Positions 1 through 8,281 of a stretch of 64,000 bases of DNA are shown here, one piece after another. Position numbers and translations under genes: made by a program. Source of the stretch: JAGNZR01 sp051656905 (GTDB lineage Bacteria; Fusobacteriota; Fusobacteriia; Fusobacteriales; Fusobacteriaceae); contig JBOFJQ010000034.1 of the NCBI GenBank assembly GCA_051656905.1, positions 186,001-250,000 of the forward strand, given 5' to 3'. Positions within the stretch are counted from its first letter, which is position 1, and each line of letters opens with the position of its first letter. A model generated the notes under the pieces. It made no database searches and was not told the DNA's origin. It saw only the letters and a list, made by a program, of their open reading frames with translations.

Positions 1-560
1 GCAAACTTCTTTAAAGAGATAATTCGGAGAAAGTCATTAATACTATCCCAACGCCAACCTAAATTTAATCTTTGACCGATACCAGCATGGACAGCTCCAT
101 CTGATACAACAGCAAGAAGATCATCTGGTTCTAATATAAAATTAGATTCAAATATTTTTTTACCATTTATTATTCTAGATTTTTTCTCTACAAGGAAGTC
201 TTTCCCTTTTTTAAAAAGAAAAAATGCTGGATTATCATATTCTACAATAGAACAGTCACCATTATTATTCATTTTTATTATAGTAAAAGTAGAATATGCT
301 AAATTTCTAACCTTACATTCAGGAAGAGTATTAGCAATTGTATATATTGTCTCATCTATTGAAGCCCCCTCTTTAAGCATTGTAACTGCTATTTTTGAAG
401 TAAGGGTTGCAAGTATATTAGCTTTAACTCCACTACCTAGTCCATCAGATAATACAATAATAACACCATTTTCAGTTTTGACAATTTCTACATTATCACC
501 ACAAAGCTCTTCGCCTTTTTTATTGATACTCTTATGGGAAACATCTATAAAATAGTCCAT
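1..560 (-). CDS. PP2C/SpoIIE-type serine phosphatase, partial (C-terminus outside window)
   Basis: The frame opens with ATG at 560 and stays open to the left edge (about 186 codons), so the C-terminus is missing. The translation begins MDYFIDVSHKS and has the aspartate-rich phosphatase signatures CGDNVEI, LSDGLGSGVKANI near residues 40-52 and AVVSDGAVHAG further on, which fit the metal-dependent SpoIIE/RsbU-like PP2C family. Its start overlaps the stop of the hydrogenase gene by one base (TAATG), so the two are translationally coupled. In known group C [FeFe]-hydrogenase clusters such a phosphatase is the proposed output module; here that role is inferred. No substrate can be named. Confidence 0.85.
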   Translation of the reverse strand, partial: MDYFIDVSHKSINKKGEELCGDNVEIVKTENGVIIVLSDGLGSGVKANILATLTSKIAVTMLKEGASIDETIYTIANTLPECKVRNLAYSTFTIIKMNNNGDCSIVEYDNPAFFLFKKGKDFLVEKKSRIINGKKIFESNFILEPDDLLAVVSDGAVHAGIGQRLNLGWRWDSINDFLRIISLKKF

Positions 561-2269
561 TATAGATCTCCTCCCTCTTCTCTAAAAACATCTTTCAGTT
601 TATTAAGGGCAACTTTTGTCTCAGCAGTTGTTTCTCCTAATAAACTTGCTATTTCTTGAGCAACTCTCATCTGCTTTTCTATTACTCCTTGAGTAATTTT
701 AAGTGCATTCTCAGTAAGGTTATTTAAATTTTCTTTTCTCTCCACCTCTTCTGTTAAGTCTTTAAGAATAATCATTAAGGCATCTTGATTTTCTATGTAA
801 GTAACGCTAAGTCCCATATGAAGAGAATAAGCAGGGAAATGAATTTTTTCCCATAATATATCTTCTTTATTTAGTAAAAGATTTTGAAGTTTAGATAAAT
901 TAAGAATAGAACCAATTCCAGTTTCTTTTATCTCAGTAGGAGTAATACCGAAATATCTACTAAATGCAGTATTTGCATCTATAACGTCAAGTTTATTATC
1001 CAAAAGGATTATAGCATTAGGGGCATTTTCAAATATTTCATTAGAAAGCCTTTCTGCTTTATTTCTTAAATGGTGAATACACATATCTAAATGAGACATT
1101 CCTTGGTAGATAGATATGGCATTTTCTCTACAAGTATCGTATCCACATCCTGTACAATTTAACTCATCTATAATTTCATATTTCCCTAAAGCTCTTAGTA
1201 TACCACGAATTTCTTGCTCCGTTGGCATCTCTTCTGTAATTTTTTCAGGAATATTAGCCTTAGAAAAATTAAGTTCAGAGCCTTCTTCTGTTTCACCTCT
1301 ACTTTGATCTAAAGTTTTTAAGAATTCAATAATATTTTGAAGTCTTGAAAAAGTAGAATTTGTAGCTGTAGAACCTCCTGGTCCCCCAATACAGCTTTTT
1401 TTACAAGCACTTGTCTCAATACAACAATTTTCAATATTACCATTTATAATCTCTTGAAAAATCTCTTTACATTCATCAATGCCATCTACTCTTATAAATG
1501 TTAGACCCTTTTTTCTAATGTCATCAGTGATACTGTCTAATATACCTCCTACAAGAGGATACTTCCCACCAAATTTACTTCCGCTTTTATCAGGCTTCAT
1601 GTCTGGAAGAGTATTGTAATCTATTCCCTCTTTTTCAAATAATAATAGGATTTCATCGAAAGTCAGTACAGCATCAATTATATCTTTATTGGAATTAGCT
1701 GATGCTTCAGATTTTTTTGCAATACAAGGTCCTAAAAATACAGTTATTATATCTGGATTTTCTTTTTTTAAAAGTTGACCATGTGCAATCATTGGAGAAA
1801 CAAAAGGCATTAGACTATCGATAACTTCTGGAAAATATTTTTCAATAAGCATAACCACTGATGGACAACATGTTGTAATATAGTTTTTTTTATCATTTGT
1901 TATAATCTCTTTTTTGTAAAGGCCAGTTACAATGTCAGCTCCTATTGCAGTCTCTTCAACTATGAAGAAACCTACTTTTTTAAGTGCTGAAATAAACTTT
2001 CCTGAGTTTTTAAAGAAACCTCTAAAAGATGGAGCTAGGCTAAGTGCAATCTTTTTCCCTTCTTTTAAAGAGTTGTAAACCATATTTAAATCTGATTCTA
2101 TATTTCTTGCATTTTGTGGACAACTTGTAAAACATTGACCACAAGCAACACATTTTTCAGGAACAATATGTGCTTGGTCATTTATTATTTTAATAGCTTT
2201 AACTTTACAAGTTCTAACACATTTATAACAATGTCGACAATTAGCTTCAGAGAAATTCATAGTTTGCAT
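560..2269 (-). CDS. Sensory [FeFe]-hydrogenase with PAS domain (HydS-like, group C)
   Basis: 569 residues. Two N-terminal [4Fe-4S] motifs are visible (C11-C14-C17-C21 and C40-C43-C46-C50), then an H-cluster domain: L1 as TTCCPSV (C134-C135), L2 as GPCIAKKSE (C182) and L3 as ACKKSCIGGPG near residue 290-300. After it come a four-cysteine domain (CTGCGYDTC) near residue 370, a PAS domain near 410-480 and a C-terminal helical tail. Catalytic enzymes carry TSCCPxW and MPCxxK, so the altered L1 and L2 together with PAS point to the hydrogen-sensing group rather than a bulk hydrogenase. It sits between the small [2Fe-2S] protein and a PP2C phosphatase, the arrangement described for sensory hydrogenases. 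Function as a hydrogen sensor is inferred. Confidence 0.85.
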   Translation of the reverse strand: MQTMNFSEANCRHCYKCVRTCKVKAIKIINDQAHIVPEKCVACGQCFTSCPQNARNIESDLNMVYNSLKEGKKIALSLAPSFRGFFKNSGKFISALKKVGFFIVEETAIGADIVTGLYKKEIITNDKKNYITTCCPSVVMLIEKYFPEVIDSLMPFVSPMIAHGQLLKKENPDIITVFLGPCIAKKSEASANSNKDIIDAVLTFDEILLLFEKEGIDYNTLPDMKPDKSGSKFGGKYPLVGGILDSITDDIRKKGLTFIRVDGIDECKEIFQEIINGNIENCCIETSACKKSCIGGPGGSTATNSTFSRLQNIIEFLKTLDQSRGETEEGSELNFSKANIPEKITEEMPTEQEIRGILRALGKYEIIDELNCTGCGYDTCRENAISIYQGMSHLDMCIHHLRNKAERLSNEIFENAPNAIILLDNKLDVIDANTAFSRYFGITPTEIKETGIGSILNLSKLQNLLLNKEDILWEKIHFPAYSLHMGLSVTYIENQDALMIILKDLTEEVERKENLNNLTENALKITQGVIEKQMRVAQEIASLLGETTAETKVALNKLKDVFREEGGDL

Positions 2270-2515
2270 TTAAAGCCCCCTTTTGATAAGTTCGTAAAAT
2301 TTTTCTTCTGTATTTTCAGGAGAAAATGATAAAACTTCTTCTTTGTCATCAATAACTACTGCAACAGCACTAGTGCATTTCTCTAAGCAAAAGCTAGCTT
2401 TGAGCGTTATCTTATCTGAAAGGTTTTCTTTTTCAATCAATCTTTCAAGACATTTTATAACTTCATATGATCCTTTTATGTGACAAGCACTTCCTACACA
2501 AACATTTATAGTCAT
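2270..2515 (-). CDS. Thioredoxin-like [2Fe-2S] ferredoxin (NuoE/HymA-like, small)
   Basis: 81 residues with the cysteine pattern of thioredoxin-fold [2Fe-2S] proteins: VCVGSACHIKG gives C-x4-C near the N-terminus and SFCLEKC gives C-x3-C near residue 63. This is the NuoE C-terminal domain without the helical N-terminal part. Its stop abuts the start of the hydrogenase gene, so it is the first gene of the three-gene set and probably passes electrons to or from the hydrogenase. It is preceded by an AAGGAG ribosome site. A promoter must lie in 2516-2774, which it shares with the divergent HAD gene; I could not place that promoter with confidence. Confidence 0.85.
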   Translation of the reverse strand: MTINVCVGSACHIKGSYEVIKCLERLIEKENLSDKITLKASFCLEKCTSAVAVVIDDKEEVLSFSPENTEEKFYELIKRGL

Positions 2516-2774
2516 TTTAATTATTCTCCTTATATTAAATTCTTTTTTTATACTTTGAATATATCATTAACAGAGCGAAAAGTAAATTACAATCACTCAT
2601 TCATTCTAAAAAAGCACATAACCAAAGAAAAAAAGGTTAAAATTTAATCGGATCTAATTTTATGAATAATTTTAATAAAAAATGATATCTAAAAAATAGA
2701 TGTTACTATATAATATCACATATAGCACTATTATATAATGCTTAAAGTTAACAAAAGAAGGAGATACTATAACC

Positions 2775-3578
2775 ATGAAATATAAAATGATAGTTACTGA
2801 TCTAGACGATACTTTACTAACTTCAGAAGGAACTATATCAGAAGAGAATAAGCAAGCAATCATAAAAGCACAGGAAAGTGGAATAAAATTTATTTTAGCT
2901 TCTGGAAGACCCACATTTGCTATGAAACATTTAGCAAAAGAGCTACAACTAGATAAGTTCGGAAGTTATATTATAACATATAATGGAGCAATGATAGTTG
3001 AATGTAAAAATTTTAATGAAATATTTGCTGATAATTTACTTCAAGAAGATATTCACTCTTTATATAATTTTAGTAAAGAAAATGGCGTAGAGATAATTAC
3101 ATATGTAGGAGATGATATTGTTTCTGAAACTAAAAGTGAATATGTTGATGTAGAGATTACTCTTACAAAAATGAGTTTTAAGAAAGTAGATTCTTTTAAA
3201 CATAGTGTACAAACATCTGCTCCTAAGTGCATAATGCTAGAAGAGCCTAAATATCTAAATAAAGTTCAGGATATTTTAAAAGAAAAGCATGGGGATAAAT
3301 ATTCTATCGCAACATCTAAACCATACTTTTTAGAAGTAACGAAAAAAAATGTAGATAAAGGACAAACATTATTAAGACTGGCTAAAGACTTAGGTATAGA
3401 GCCTAGAGAAATAATTGCAGTAGGAGATTCATATAATGATGTTACAATGTTACAAGTAGTTGGACTTCCAGTAGCTGTAGAGAATGCAAAAGAAGAACTT
3501 AAAAATATTGCAAAATTTATAACAACATCAAATGAAAATCATGGTTTAAAAACTGTTATTGAAAAATATATCTTTTAA
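2775..3578 (+). CDS. HAD-superfamily hydrolase, Cof/YidA type phosphatase
   Basis: 267 residues. The Cof-type signatures are clear: motif I VTDLDDTLLT at the N-terminus with nucleophile and acid Asp residues, motif II around FILASGRP, and the C-terminal motif AVGDSYNDVTML that binds magnesium. Length is normal for this subfamily, which dephosphorylates sugar phosphates and other small phosphoesters in the cytoplasm; the individual substrate cannot be predicted. An AGAAGGAG ribosome site precedes the ATG. The TGA-containing peroxiredoxin starts 66 bases after its stop and may be co-transcribed. Confidence 0.9.
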   Translation: MKYKMIVTDLDDTLLTSEGTISEENKQAIIKAQESGIKFILASGRPTFAMKHLAKELQLDKFGSYIITYNGAMIVECKNFNEIFADNLLQEDIHSLYNFSKENGVEIITYVGDDIVSETKSEYVDVEITLTKMSFKKVDSFKHSVQTSAPKCIMLEEPKYLNKVQDILKEKHGDKYSIATSKPYFLEVTKKNVDKGQTLLRLAKDLGIEPREIIAVGDSYNDVTMLQVVGLPVAVENAKEELKNIAKFITTSNENHGLKTVIEKYIF

Positions 3579-3644
3579 TACCCATGGAAATATATTAGAA
3601 TATAAATATAATCCTAATTATAAAAAATGGAGGTAAATAGACAG

Positions 3645-4094
3645 ATGGAAGCAATAAATTTTAAATTAAAATCTCATCTAGGTGGAGAAATTGAACTAGA
3701 TACACTAAAAGGTAAGAATACAGTATTATTCTTTTATCCAAAAGATAATACTCCTGGCTGAATCGTTGAAGCTAAAGATTTTCAGGAGAAAATTGGAGAA
3801 TTTGAAAAACTTAATACTATAGTAATAGGTCTTAATAAGGGGACTATAAAGTCTCATATTAAGTTTGCTAATCTATTTAATTTAACATATCCTCTTCTAA
3901 GTGATGAAGAAGGAGAAGTTTGTAATTTATATGGTGTTCTTAAAGAAAAAAGTATGTTTGGAAAAAAATACTTAGGAATTGAACGTTCAACTTTTTTAAT
4001 AAATTTAAATGGTGAAATAGTGAAAGAGTGGAGAAAAGTTAGTATTCCAGGCCATGCAGAGGAAGTATTGAATATGGTTGCAAGTTTAGTATAA
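3645..4094 (+). CDS. Peroxiredoxin of the Bcp/PrxQ family with in-frame TGA (probable selenocysteine) at the catalytic position
   Basis: Read through TGA the product is 149 residues. GGAGG at 3629-3633 precedes the ATG. The family signature PxxxTxxC appears as PKDNTPG followed by TGA at 3759-3761 (codon 39), exactly where the peroxidatic cysteine sits. The frame continues without any other stop to TAA at 4092 and keeps the conserved arginine segment GIERSTFLIN and a normal family length. The usual resolving cysteine five residues on (EACDF) is Lys here (EAKDF), so the protein would act as a 1-Sec enzyme needing an outside reductant. A hairpin follows the TGA at SECIS spacing (separate entry). 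The alternative, a pseudogene with one nonsense mutation, is less likely because no other damage is seen. No selA/selB/selD is in the window. Confidence 0.8.
3762..3800 (+). promoter_or_regulatory. Candidate bacterial SECIS element
   Basis: Immediately downstream of the TGA, GATTTTC (3777-3783) pairs with GAAAATT (3788-3794) as a 7-bp stem with one G-U pair, closing an AGGA loop (3784-3787). The loop starts 22 nt after the TGA and carries guanines at its tip; the distance and the G in the apical loop are the known features of bacterial SECIS elements read by SelB. The structure was folded by eye only. Confidence 0.6.
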
Positions 4095-4130
4095 GTAAAT
4101 AAATGATAAAATATTTAAATAAATTATTAT

Positions 4131-4171
4131 AAAAAAAGATGACTTAGTTTCTAAGATTAAGTCATCTTTTT
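4131..4171 (+). terminator. Intrinsic terminator after the peroxiredoxin gene
   Basis: AAGATGACTTA and TAAGTCATCTT form an 11-bp stem around a short loop and are followed by a T run; the A run on the other side lets it work on the minus strand for the elaA-type gene as well. Confidence 0.8.
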
Positions 4172-4235
4172 ATTTGTATATCTGTTTGCAGTTTTAATTA
4201 TTTGAAAACTTTTTTAACTAATATAGTCTAAAACC

Positions 4236-4700
4236 TTATAGTTCAAAAGATTGCTCTCCACTCTTAAGTTGCATATCTAAATGCATGATACCATCTTCAT
4301 CGTAATCATCTGATATTCTTTTAAATCCAAATGATTCATAAAATTTTTTTAAATATTTTTGTGCTCCAATTGTAATAGTATCATATTTCATAACTAGAAA
4401 AATATATTCAATAGCACTTGCAATATTTTCTCTTGCTAGATTCTTACCTCTAAATGTAGATTTTACTGCAACTCTTCCAATAGATGGAGAATCATAAGAT
4501 AAACCTGGTGGTAATACTCTTAGATAACTAGTAATTTCACCTTTTTCCTGCGTAAAAAAATGAATACAGTGGTAATCTTTTCCATCTAAATCAAGATATG
4601 CACAATTTTGCTCAACTACAAATACTTCACTACGTAATTTTCCAATTTCATAAATATCTCTTGAAGATAATTTTTCAAAACTTTTTACATGAACTTGCAT
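4236..4700 (-). CDS. elaA: GNAT-family N-acetyltransferase, ElaA type
   Basis: 154 residues, the usual ElaA length. The N-terminal segment LRSEVFVVEQNCAYLDLDG is the ElaA signature and is followed by the acetyl-CoA-binding region IGRVAVKSTFRGKNLARENI and the C-terminal YLKKFYESFGFKRI. GNAT enzymes move an acetyl group from acetyl-CoA to an amine; the ElaA substrate is not established. It has a TAAGGAGG ribosome site and stands alone between two terminator-bounded genes. The symbol rests on family resemblance only. Confidence 0.85.
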   Translation of the reverse strand: MQVHVKSFEKLSSRDIYEIGKLRSEVFVVEQNCAYLDLDGKDYHCIHFFTQEKGEITSYLRVLPPGLSYDSPSIGRVAVKSTFRGKNLARENIASAIEYIFLVMKYDTITIGAQKYLKKFYESFGFKRISDDYDEDGIMHLDMQLKSGEQSFEL

Positions 4701-4853
4701 TTAACCTCCTTAGCTATTTAATATTTATATGTTGATAAATTTATTTAATAGTTTGTATCATTATACTATATAGTTAAATATATTCCAACAATAATTATAC
4801 GCTAAATTTTAAAATGTAAGCATTCCCCCAATTTAAGGATGTTTCAATCAGTT

Positions 4854-6974
4854 TTACTGGGGTTTTTTATCGTCAAAAAAACGACTAAGTTTTAAATTAC
4901 AATATTGCCCCTCTTCCACAAGAGTAAAGTAAGCACTAAATATATTACCTTTAGATGACTTAATATCTTTAAATAAAACTTCTTTTCCTGCAATTAGGTT
5001 AAGAGCATCTTCCGTTGATATATTAGGAATAAGTTTATTGTTCTTAAAGACAGAGTTGTTGCATCTAGGGTCGTTTTTATAACCATCACAGTAAAAAGCT
5101 TTTCCCCCTTCATATATATTAGAACCGCACTTAGGGCATTTTCCAAGAATAACTCTTGTATCTTCTCTTGGAGGTCCGTTATATTCAGAGACAAATTTAG
5201 GGATTTGAATGTTATTTGAAATTATCTCACTTATCTCTTTAGTTGTAAGATCTGTAAGCTCTTCAAGTTTTGCTTCACCTTTAAAGACTTTTTTCTGTAA
5301 TTTAGAAAATTCTACTGATTTTTCCTTATACATATTTATCTTCAATTGCTCTAGAATTTCAATTAGTTTTTCTCCTAATGACTCAATAGAGTAGTTAGAA
5401 CCTTTTTGGCTAATATACTGATATTTTTTTGCATTCTCAACTATACCTGTTCTTGTTGCCTCTGTTCCTATCTCCACCCCTTGTAGTATAGCCTGATACT
5501 CTTCATCTTCAGAATCTCCATCTTTTTTAAAAGGGTTTTTTAAGTATTTAGCTAAATCTTCTTCTGATACTTTTTTAGGTGGAGAAGTCTCTTTCTCTAT
5601 AGGGTTAAAATCCACCACAAACTCTTCATCTTTTATTAATTGAGGTAGCTGATTTTCAAATTTTTCAGGTTCATATTTATAGAAACCTTCCTGTTTAATT
5701 GCCTCGCCATTTAATTTAAATTCTTCTTCACCTACTACTATAGTCATTGTCACTTTTTCAGTTATAGTATCCTCATTTAAGAAGTTAGATAAAAATCTAT
5801 TTAAGATAGTATTATATACAGTAGCTCTATTTCCACTTAAGTTTCCTGGCTTTTTTACAGTAATTATAAGAGCACTATGTGACTCTATTTTGGAATCGTC
5901 AAATATTTTCTTAGTATCTTTAAAAATAAGGTTGTGATCAGTTAAAGTAGCTATTATCTCTTTTACTTTATCTTTTTCATTTTCAGCAAGATACTCTGTA
6001 TTGGTTCTAGGATAAGTTATCAGTCCATCTTCATATAATCCTTGTATAACTTCTAATGAAGTAGTAAAGTCTATCTTATGCTTTTTAGAAAGATAACCTT
6101 GTAAGTTAGAAAGAGAAAATAGTTTTCCTGGATTTTTTTTAATCTCTTTCTTATCTATTGATTTAACAACAGCTTTTTCCTGATTTAATGTATTTGCAAG
6201 TTCTAAAGCTTTTTCTAATTCATCATCTTTAAATTTTTTATTTTTTAAAATAAGTGGAATAATAACTCCATCTTTCTCAGATTTACTTTCAAGTTGAAAA
6301 TATTTAGTTTTTACAAAATTTCTAATTTCAAGATCTCTATCGTAGATATACTTTACAACAGGAATTAAAACTCTACCTATGGGTAATAGTTTATTTACCT
6401 TTGTAGAAACGTATCTTGTAAGATTTATACCAAATAGCCAGTCCATATAAGTACGTGCATATCCTTCTTGTGCTAAAGTATAATATTTAGAATTTTCTTC
6501 TAATTTCTCCACTTGTTTACGAATTGTCGATTCAGTTTGCTCAGGTAGCCAAAGTCTTGTTACATTCTTTTTAACTTTAATGTGGTCTATAATAATATCA
6601 ATTATTATCTGCCCTTCTCTATCAGCATCCCCTGCATTAACAATTTCAGTAATATCTGCTCTACTTGCTAATTTTTTAAGAATTTCAACTTGTTTCTTTA
6701 CACCTTTGTCGGCTTCTTCTATTCCAGTATCTTTATTCTTTTGAGTTTTTATTTTAAATTCAAATGGATTTGGTATAAAAGGAAGTGGTACATCTTTCCA
6801 TGAAGTTTTTTTACCAATATAATCATCCACATTTTTTAATGAGTATAAGTGACCGAAAGCCCAAGAAACTACATATTTATCATTTTCAAGATAACCATCT
6901 TCTCTTTTCTTTATTCCAAGAGCCGTAGCTATATTCTTTGCAAGGCTAGGCTTCTCTGCAATTATAAGTTTCAA
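4854..6974 (-). CDS. topB: DNA topoisomerase III
   Basis: 706 residues, a type IA topoisomerase. The TOPRIM domain opens with IIAEKPSLAKNIA and has the acidic triad in VNAGDADREGQ; the catalytic tyrosine lies in GLITYPRTNTEYL near residue 320. The C-terminus holds one zinc-finger-like cysteine set (CPKCGSNI and CDGYKNDPRC) around residue 610-640, as in Firmicutes-type TopB. It decatenates DNA and resolves single-strand intermediates. ATG start with an AGGAGG site upstream. It is divergent from galK and shares the 129-bp spacer with it. Confidence 0.95.
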   Translation of the reverse strand: MKLIIAEKPSLAKNIATALGIKKREDGYLENDKYVVSWAFGHLYSLKNVDDYIGKKTSWKDVPLPFIPNPFEFKIKTQKNKDTGIEEADKGVKKQVEILKKLASRADITEIVNAGDADREGQIIIDIIIDHIKVKKNVTRLWLPEQTESTIRKQVEKLEENSKYYTLAQEGYARTYMDWLFGINLTRYVSTKVNKLLPIGRVLIPVVKYIYDRDLEIRNFVKTKYFQLESKSEKDGVIIPLILKNKKFKDDELEKALELANTLNQEKAVVKSIDKKEIKKNPGKLFSLSNLQGYLSKKHKIDFTTSLEVIQGLYEDGLITYPRTNTEYLAENEKDKVKEIIATLTDHNLIFKDTKKIFDDSKIESHSALIITVKKPGNLSGNRATVYNTILNRFLSNFLNEDTITEKVTMTIVVGEEEFKLNGEAIKQEGFYKYEPEKFENQLPQLIKDEEFVVDFNPIEKETSPPKKVSEEDLAKYLKNPFKKDGDSEDEEYQAILQGVEIGTEATRTGIVENAKKYQYISQKGSNYSIESLGEKLIEILEQLKINMYKEKSVEFSKLQKKVFKGEAKLEELTDLTTKEISEIISNNIQIPKFVSEYNGPPREDTRVILGKCPKCGSNIYEGGKAFYCDGYKNDPRCNNSVFKNNKLIPNISTEDALNLIAGKEVLFKDIKSSKGNIFSAYFTLVEEGQYCNLKLSRFFDDKKPQ

Positions 6975-7013
6975 TTATGATTTTCCTCCTTAGTTTGTAA
7001 TTTTTATGTATCG

Positions 7014-7031
7014 GTTAATATATATCTTAAC
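7014..7031. promoter_or_regulatory. Palindrome in the topB-galK spacer, possible operator
   Basis: GTTAATATATATCTTAAC is a near-perfect 18-bp dyad (one mismatched pair). It lies about 33 bp upstream of a TATAAT box at 7064-7069 that would serve galK. The size and place fit a sugar-responsive regulator site, but no regulator gene is in the window, and short dyads are common in DNA this AT-rich. Confidence 0.35.
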
Positions 7032-7102
7032 ATAATAATATAGAATTTCAAATTAAATTAGTATATAATGATGTTAATCTAATAATTTAGGGGGGATATT
7101 CA

Positions 7103-8272
7103 GTGATAGATAATTTAAAAAAAATATTTGAAAATAAGTATGGTCCAGGAGACTATAAATGCTTCTTTTCTCCAGGGAGAGTTAATTTAATAGGTGAGCA
7201 TACAGACTATAATGGCGGTCATGTATTTCCTTGTGCTTTAAGTTTTGGTACATATGGTATTGCCAGATTAAGAGATGATAAATTAATAAGAGTATATTCT
7301 AATAATTTTTCAAAATATGATGTCATGGAATTCTCTATAGATAATCTTTCAAATGAAAAAGAACATAACTGGGCAAATTACTGTAAAGGGGTTATACAGG
7401 AATTTAAGAAATTAGGTTATTCATTTGATAGAGGTCTTGAGTTAGTCATAGAAGGAAATATACCTAATGGAGCAGGACTTTCCTCTTCAGCGTCAATAGA
7501 AATTTTAACAGCAGTTATAATTAAAACACTATATAACATTGATATAGACATGATAGAGATGATAAAGATTTCTCAAAGGGCAGAAAATATTTTTGTAGGT
7601 GTTAATTGTGGAATAATGGATCAATTTGCTATTGGAATGGGAAAAGAAAATTCTGCAATTCTTCTAGATTGTAATACTTTAAAATATGAGTATGTTAACT
7701 TAGAACTAGGAGATAATTCTATTGTAATAATAAATACAAATAAAAAAAGGGGATTAGCTGATTCTAAATATAACGAGAGAAGAGAACAATGTGAAATAGC
7801 TTTGGCAGAATTACAAAAAGTTTTAAGTGTAAAATCTTTAGGGGAGCTTTCCATTGAAGAGTTTGAAAAGAATAAACATCTTATTAAAGATGATATAAAT
7901 AGAAAGAGAGCAAAGCACGCAGTTTATGAAAACGTAAGAACATTAGAAGCTGTTACAGCACTTAATAATAAGGATATGCAAACTTTTGGAAGACTTATGA
8001 ATGAGTCACATATCTCTTTAAGAGATGACTATGAAGTAACAGGTGAAGAGCTTGATTCTTTAGTGGCTGCACAATGGAGACAAGAAGGGGTAATCGGTGC
8101 AAGAATGACAGGTGCTGGATTTGGTGGATGTACTGTTGCAATAGTTCAAAATGATAAAATAGATAAATTTATAGAAAATGTAAGCAAAGAATACACAGAT
8201 AAAACATCTTTAAAAGCAACATTTTATATTGGAAAAATAGGACCAGGAGCAAAAGAAATAGATGTTTTGTAG
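7103..8272 (+). CDS. galK: Galactokinase
   Basis: 389 residues, normal length for the GHMP kinase GalK, which phosphorylates alpha-D-galactose to galactose 1-phosphate with ATP. The galactose-binding signature PGRVNLIGEHTDYNGG lies near residue 24-40, the ATP loop NIPNGAGLSSSASIE near 123, and the third GHMP motif as GARMTGAGFGGCTVA near residue 330. Translation starts at GTG 7103, chosen because GGGGGG at 7090-7095 is well spaced and the N-terminus matches the family. First gene of the Leloir operon: galM begins 9 bases after its stop. Confidence 0.96.
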   Translation: MIDNLKKIFENKYGPGDYKCFFSPGRVNLIGEHTDYNGGHVFPCALSFGTYGIARLRDDKLIRVYSNNFSKYDVMEFSIDNLSNEKEHNWANYCKGVIQEFKKLGYSFDRGLELVIEGNIPNGAGLSSSASIEILTAVIIKTLYNIDIDMIEMIKISQRAENIFVGVNCGIMDQFAIGMGKENSAILLDCNTLKYEYVNLELGDNSIVIINTNKKRGLADSKYNERREQCEIALAELQKVLSVKSLGELSIEEFEKNKHLIKDDINRKRAKHAVYENVRTLEAVTALNNKDMQTFGRLMNESHISLRDDYEVTGEELDSLVAAQWRQEGVIGARMTGAGFGGCTVAIVQNDKIDKFIENVSKEYTDKTSLKATFYIGKIGPGAKEIDVL

Positions 8273-8281
8273 GAGGCTTAT

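Noticed and set aside
1116..1307. Plus-strand open frame of 63 codons within the hydrogenase gene
   Set aside because: Lies opposite a well-supported gene, has no ribosome site and no family resemblance.
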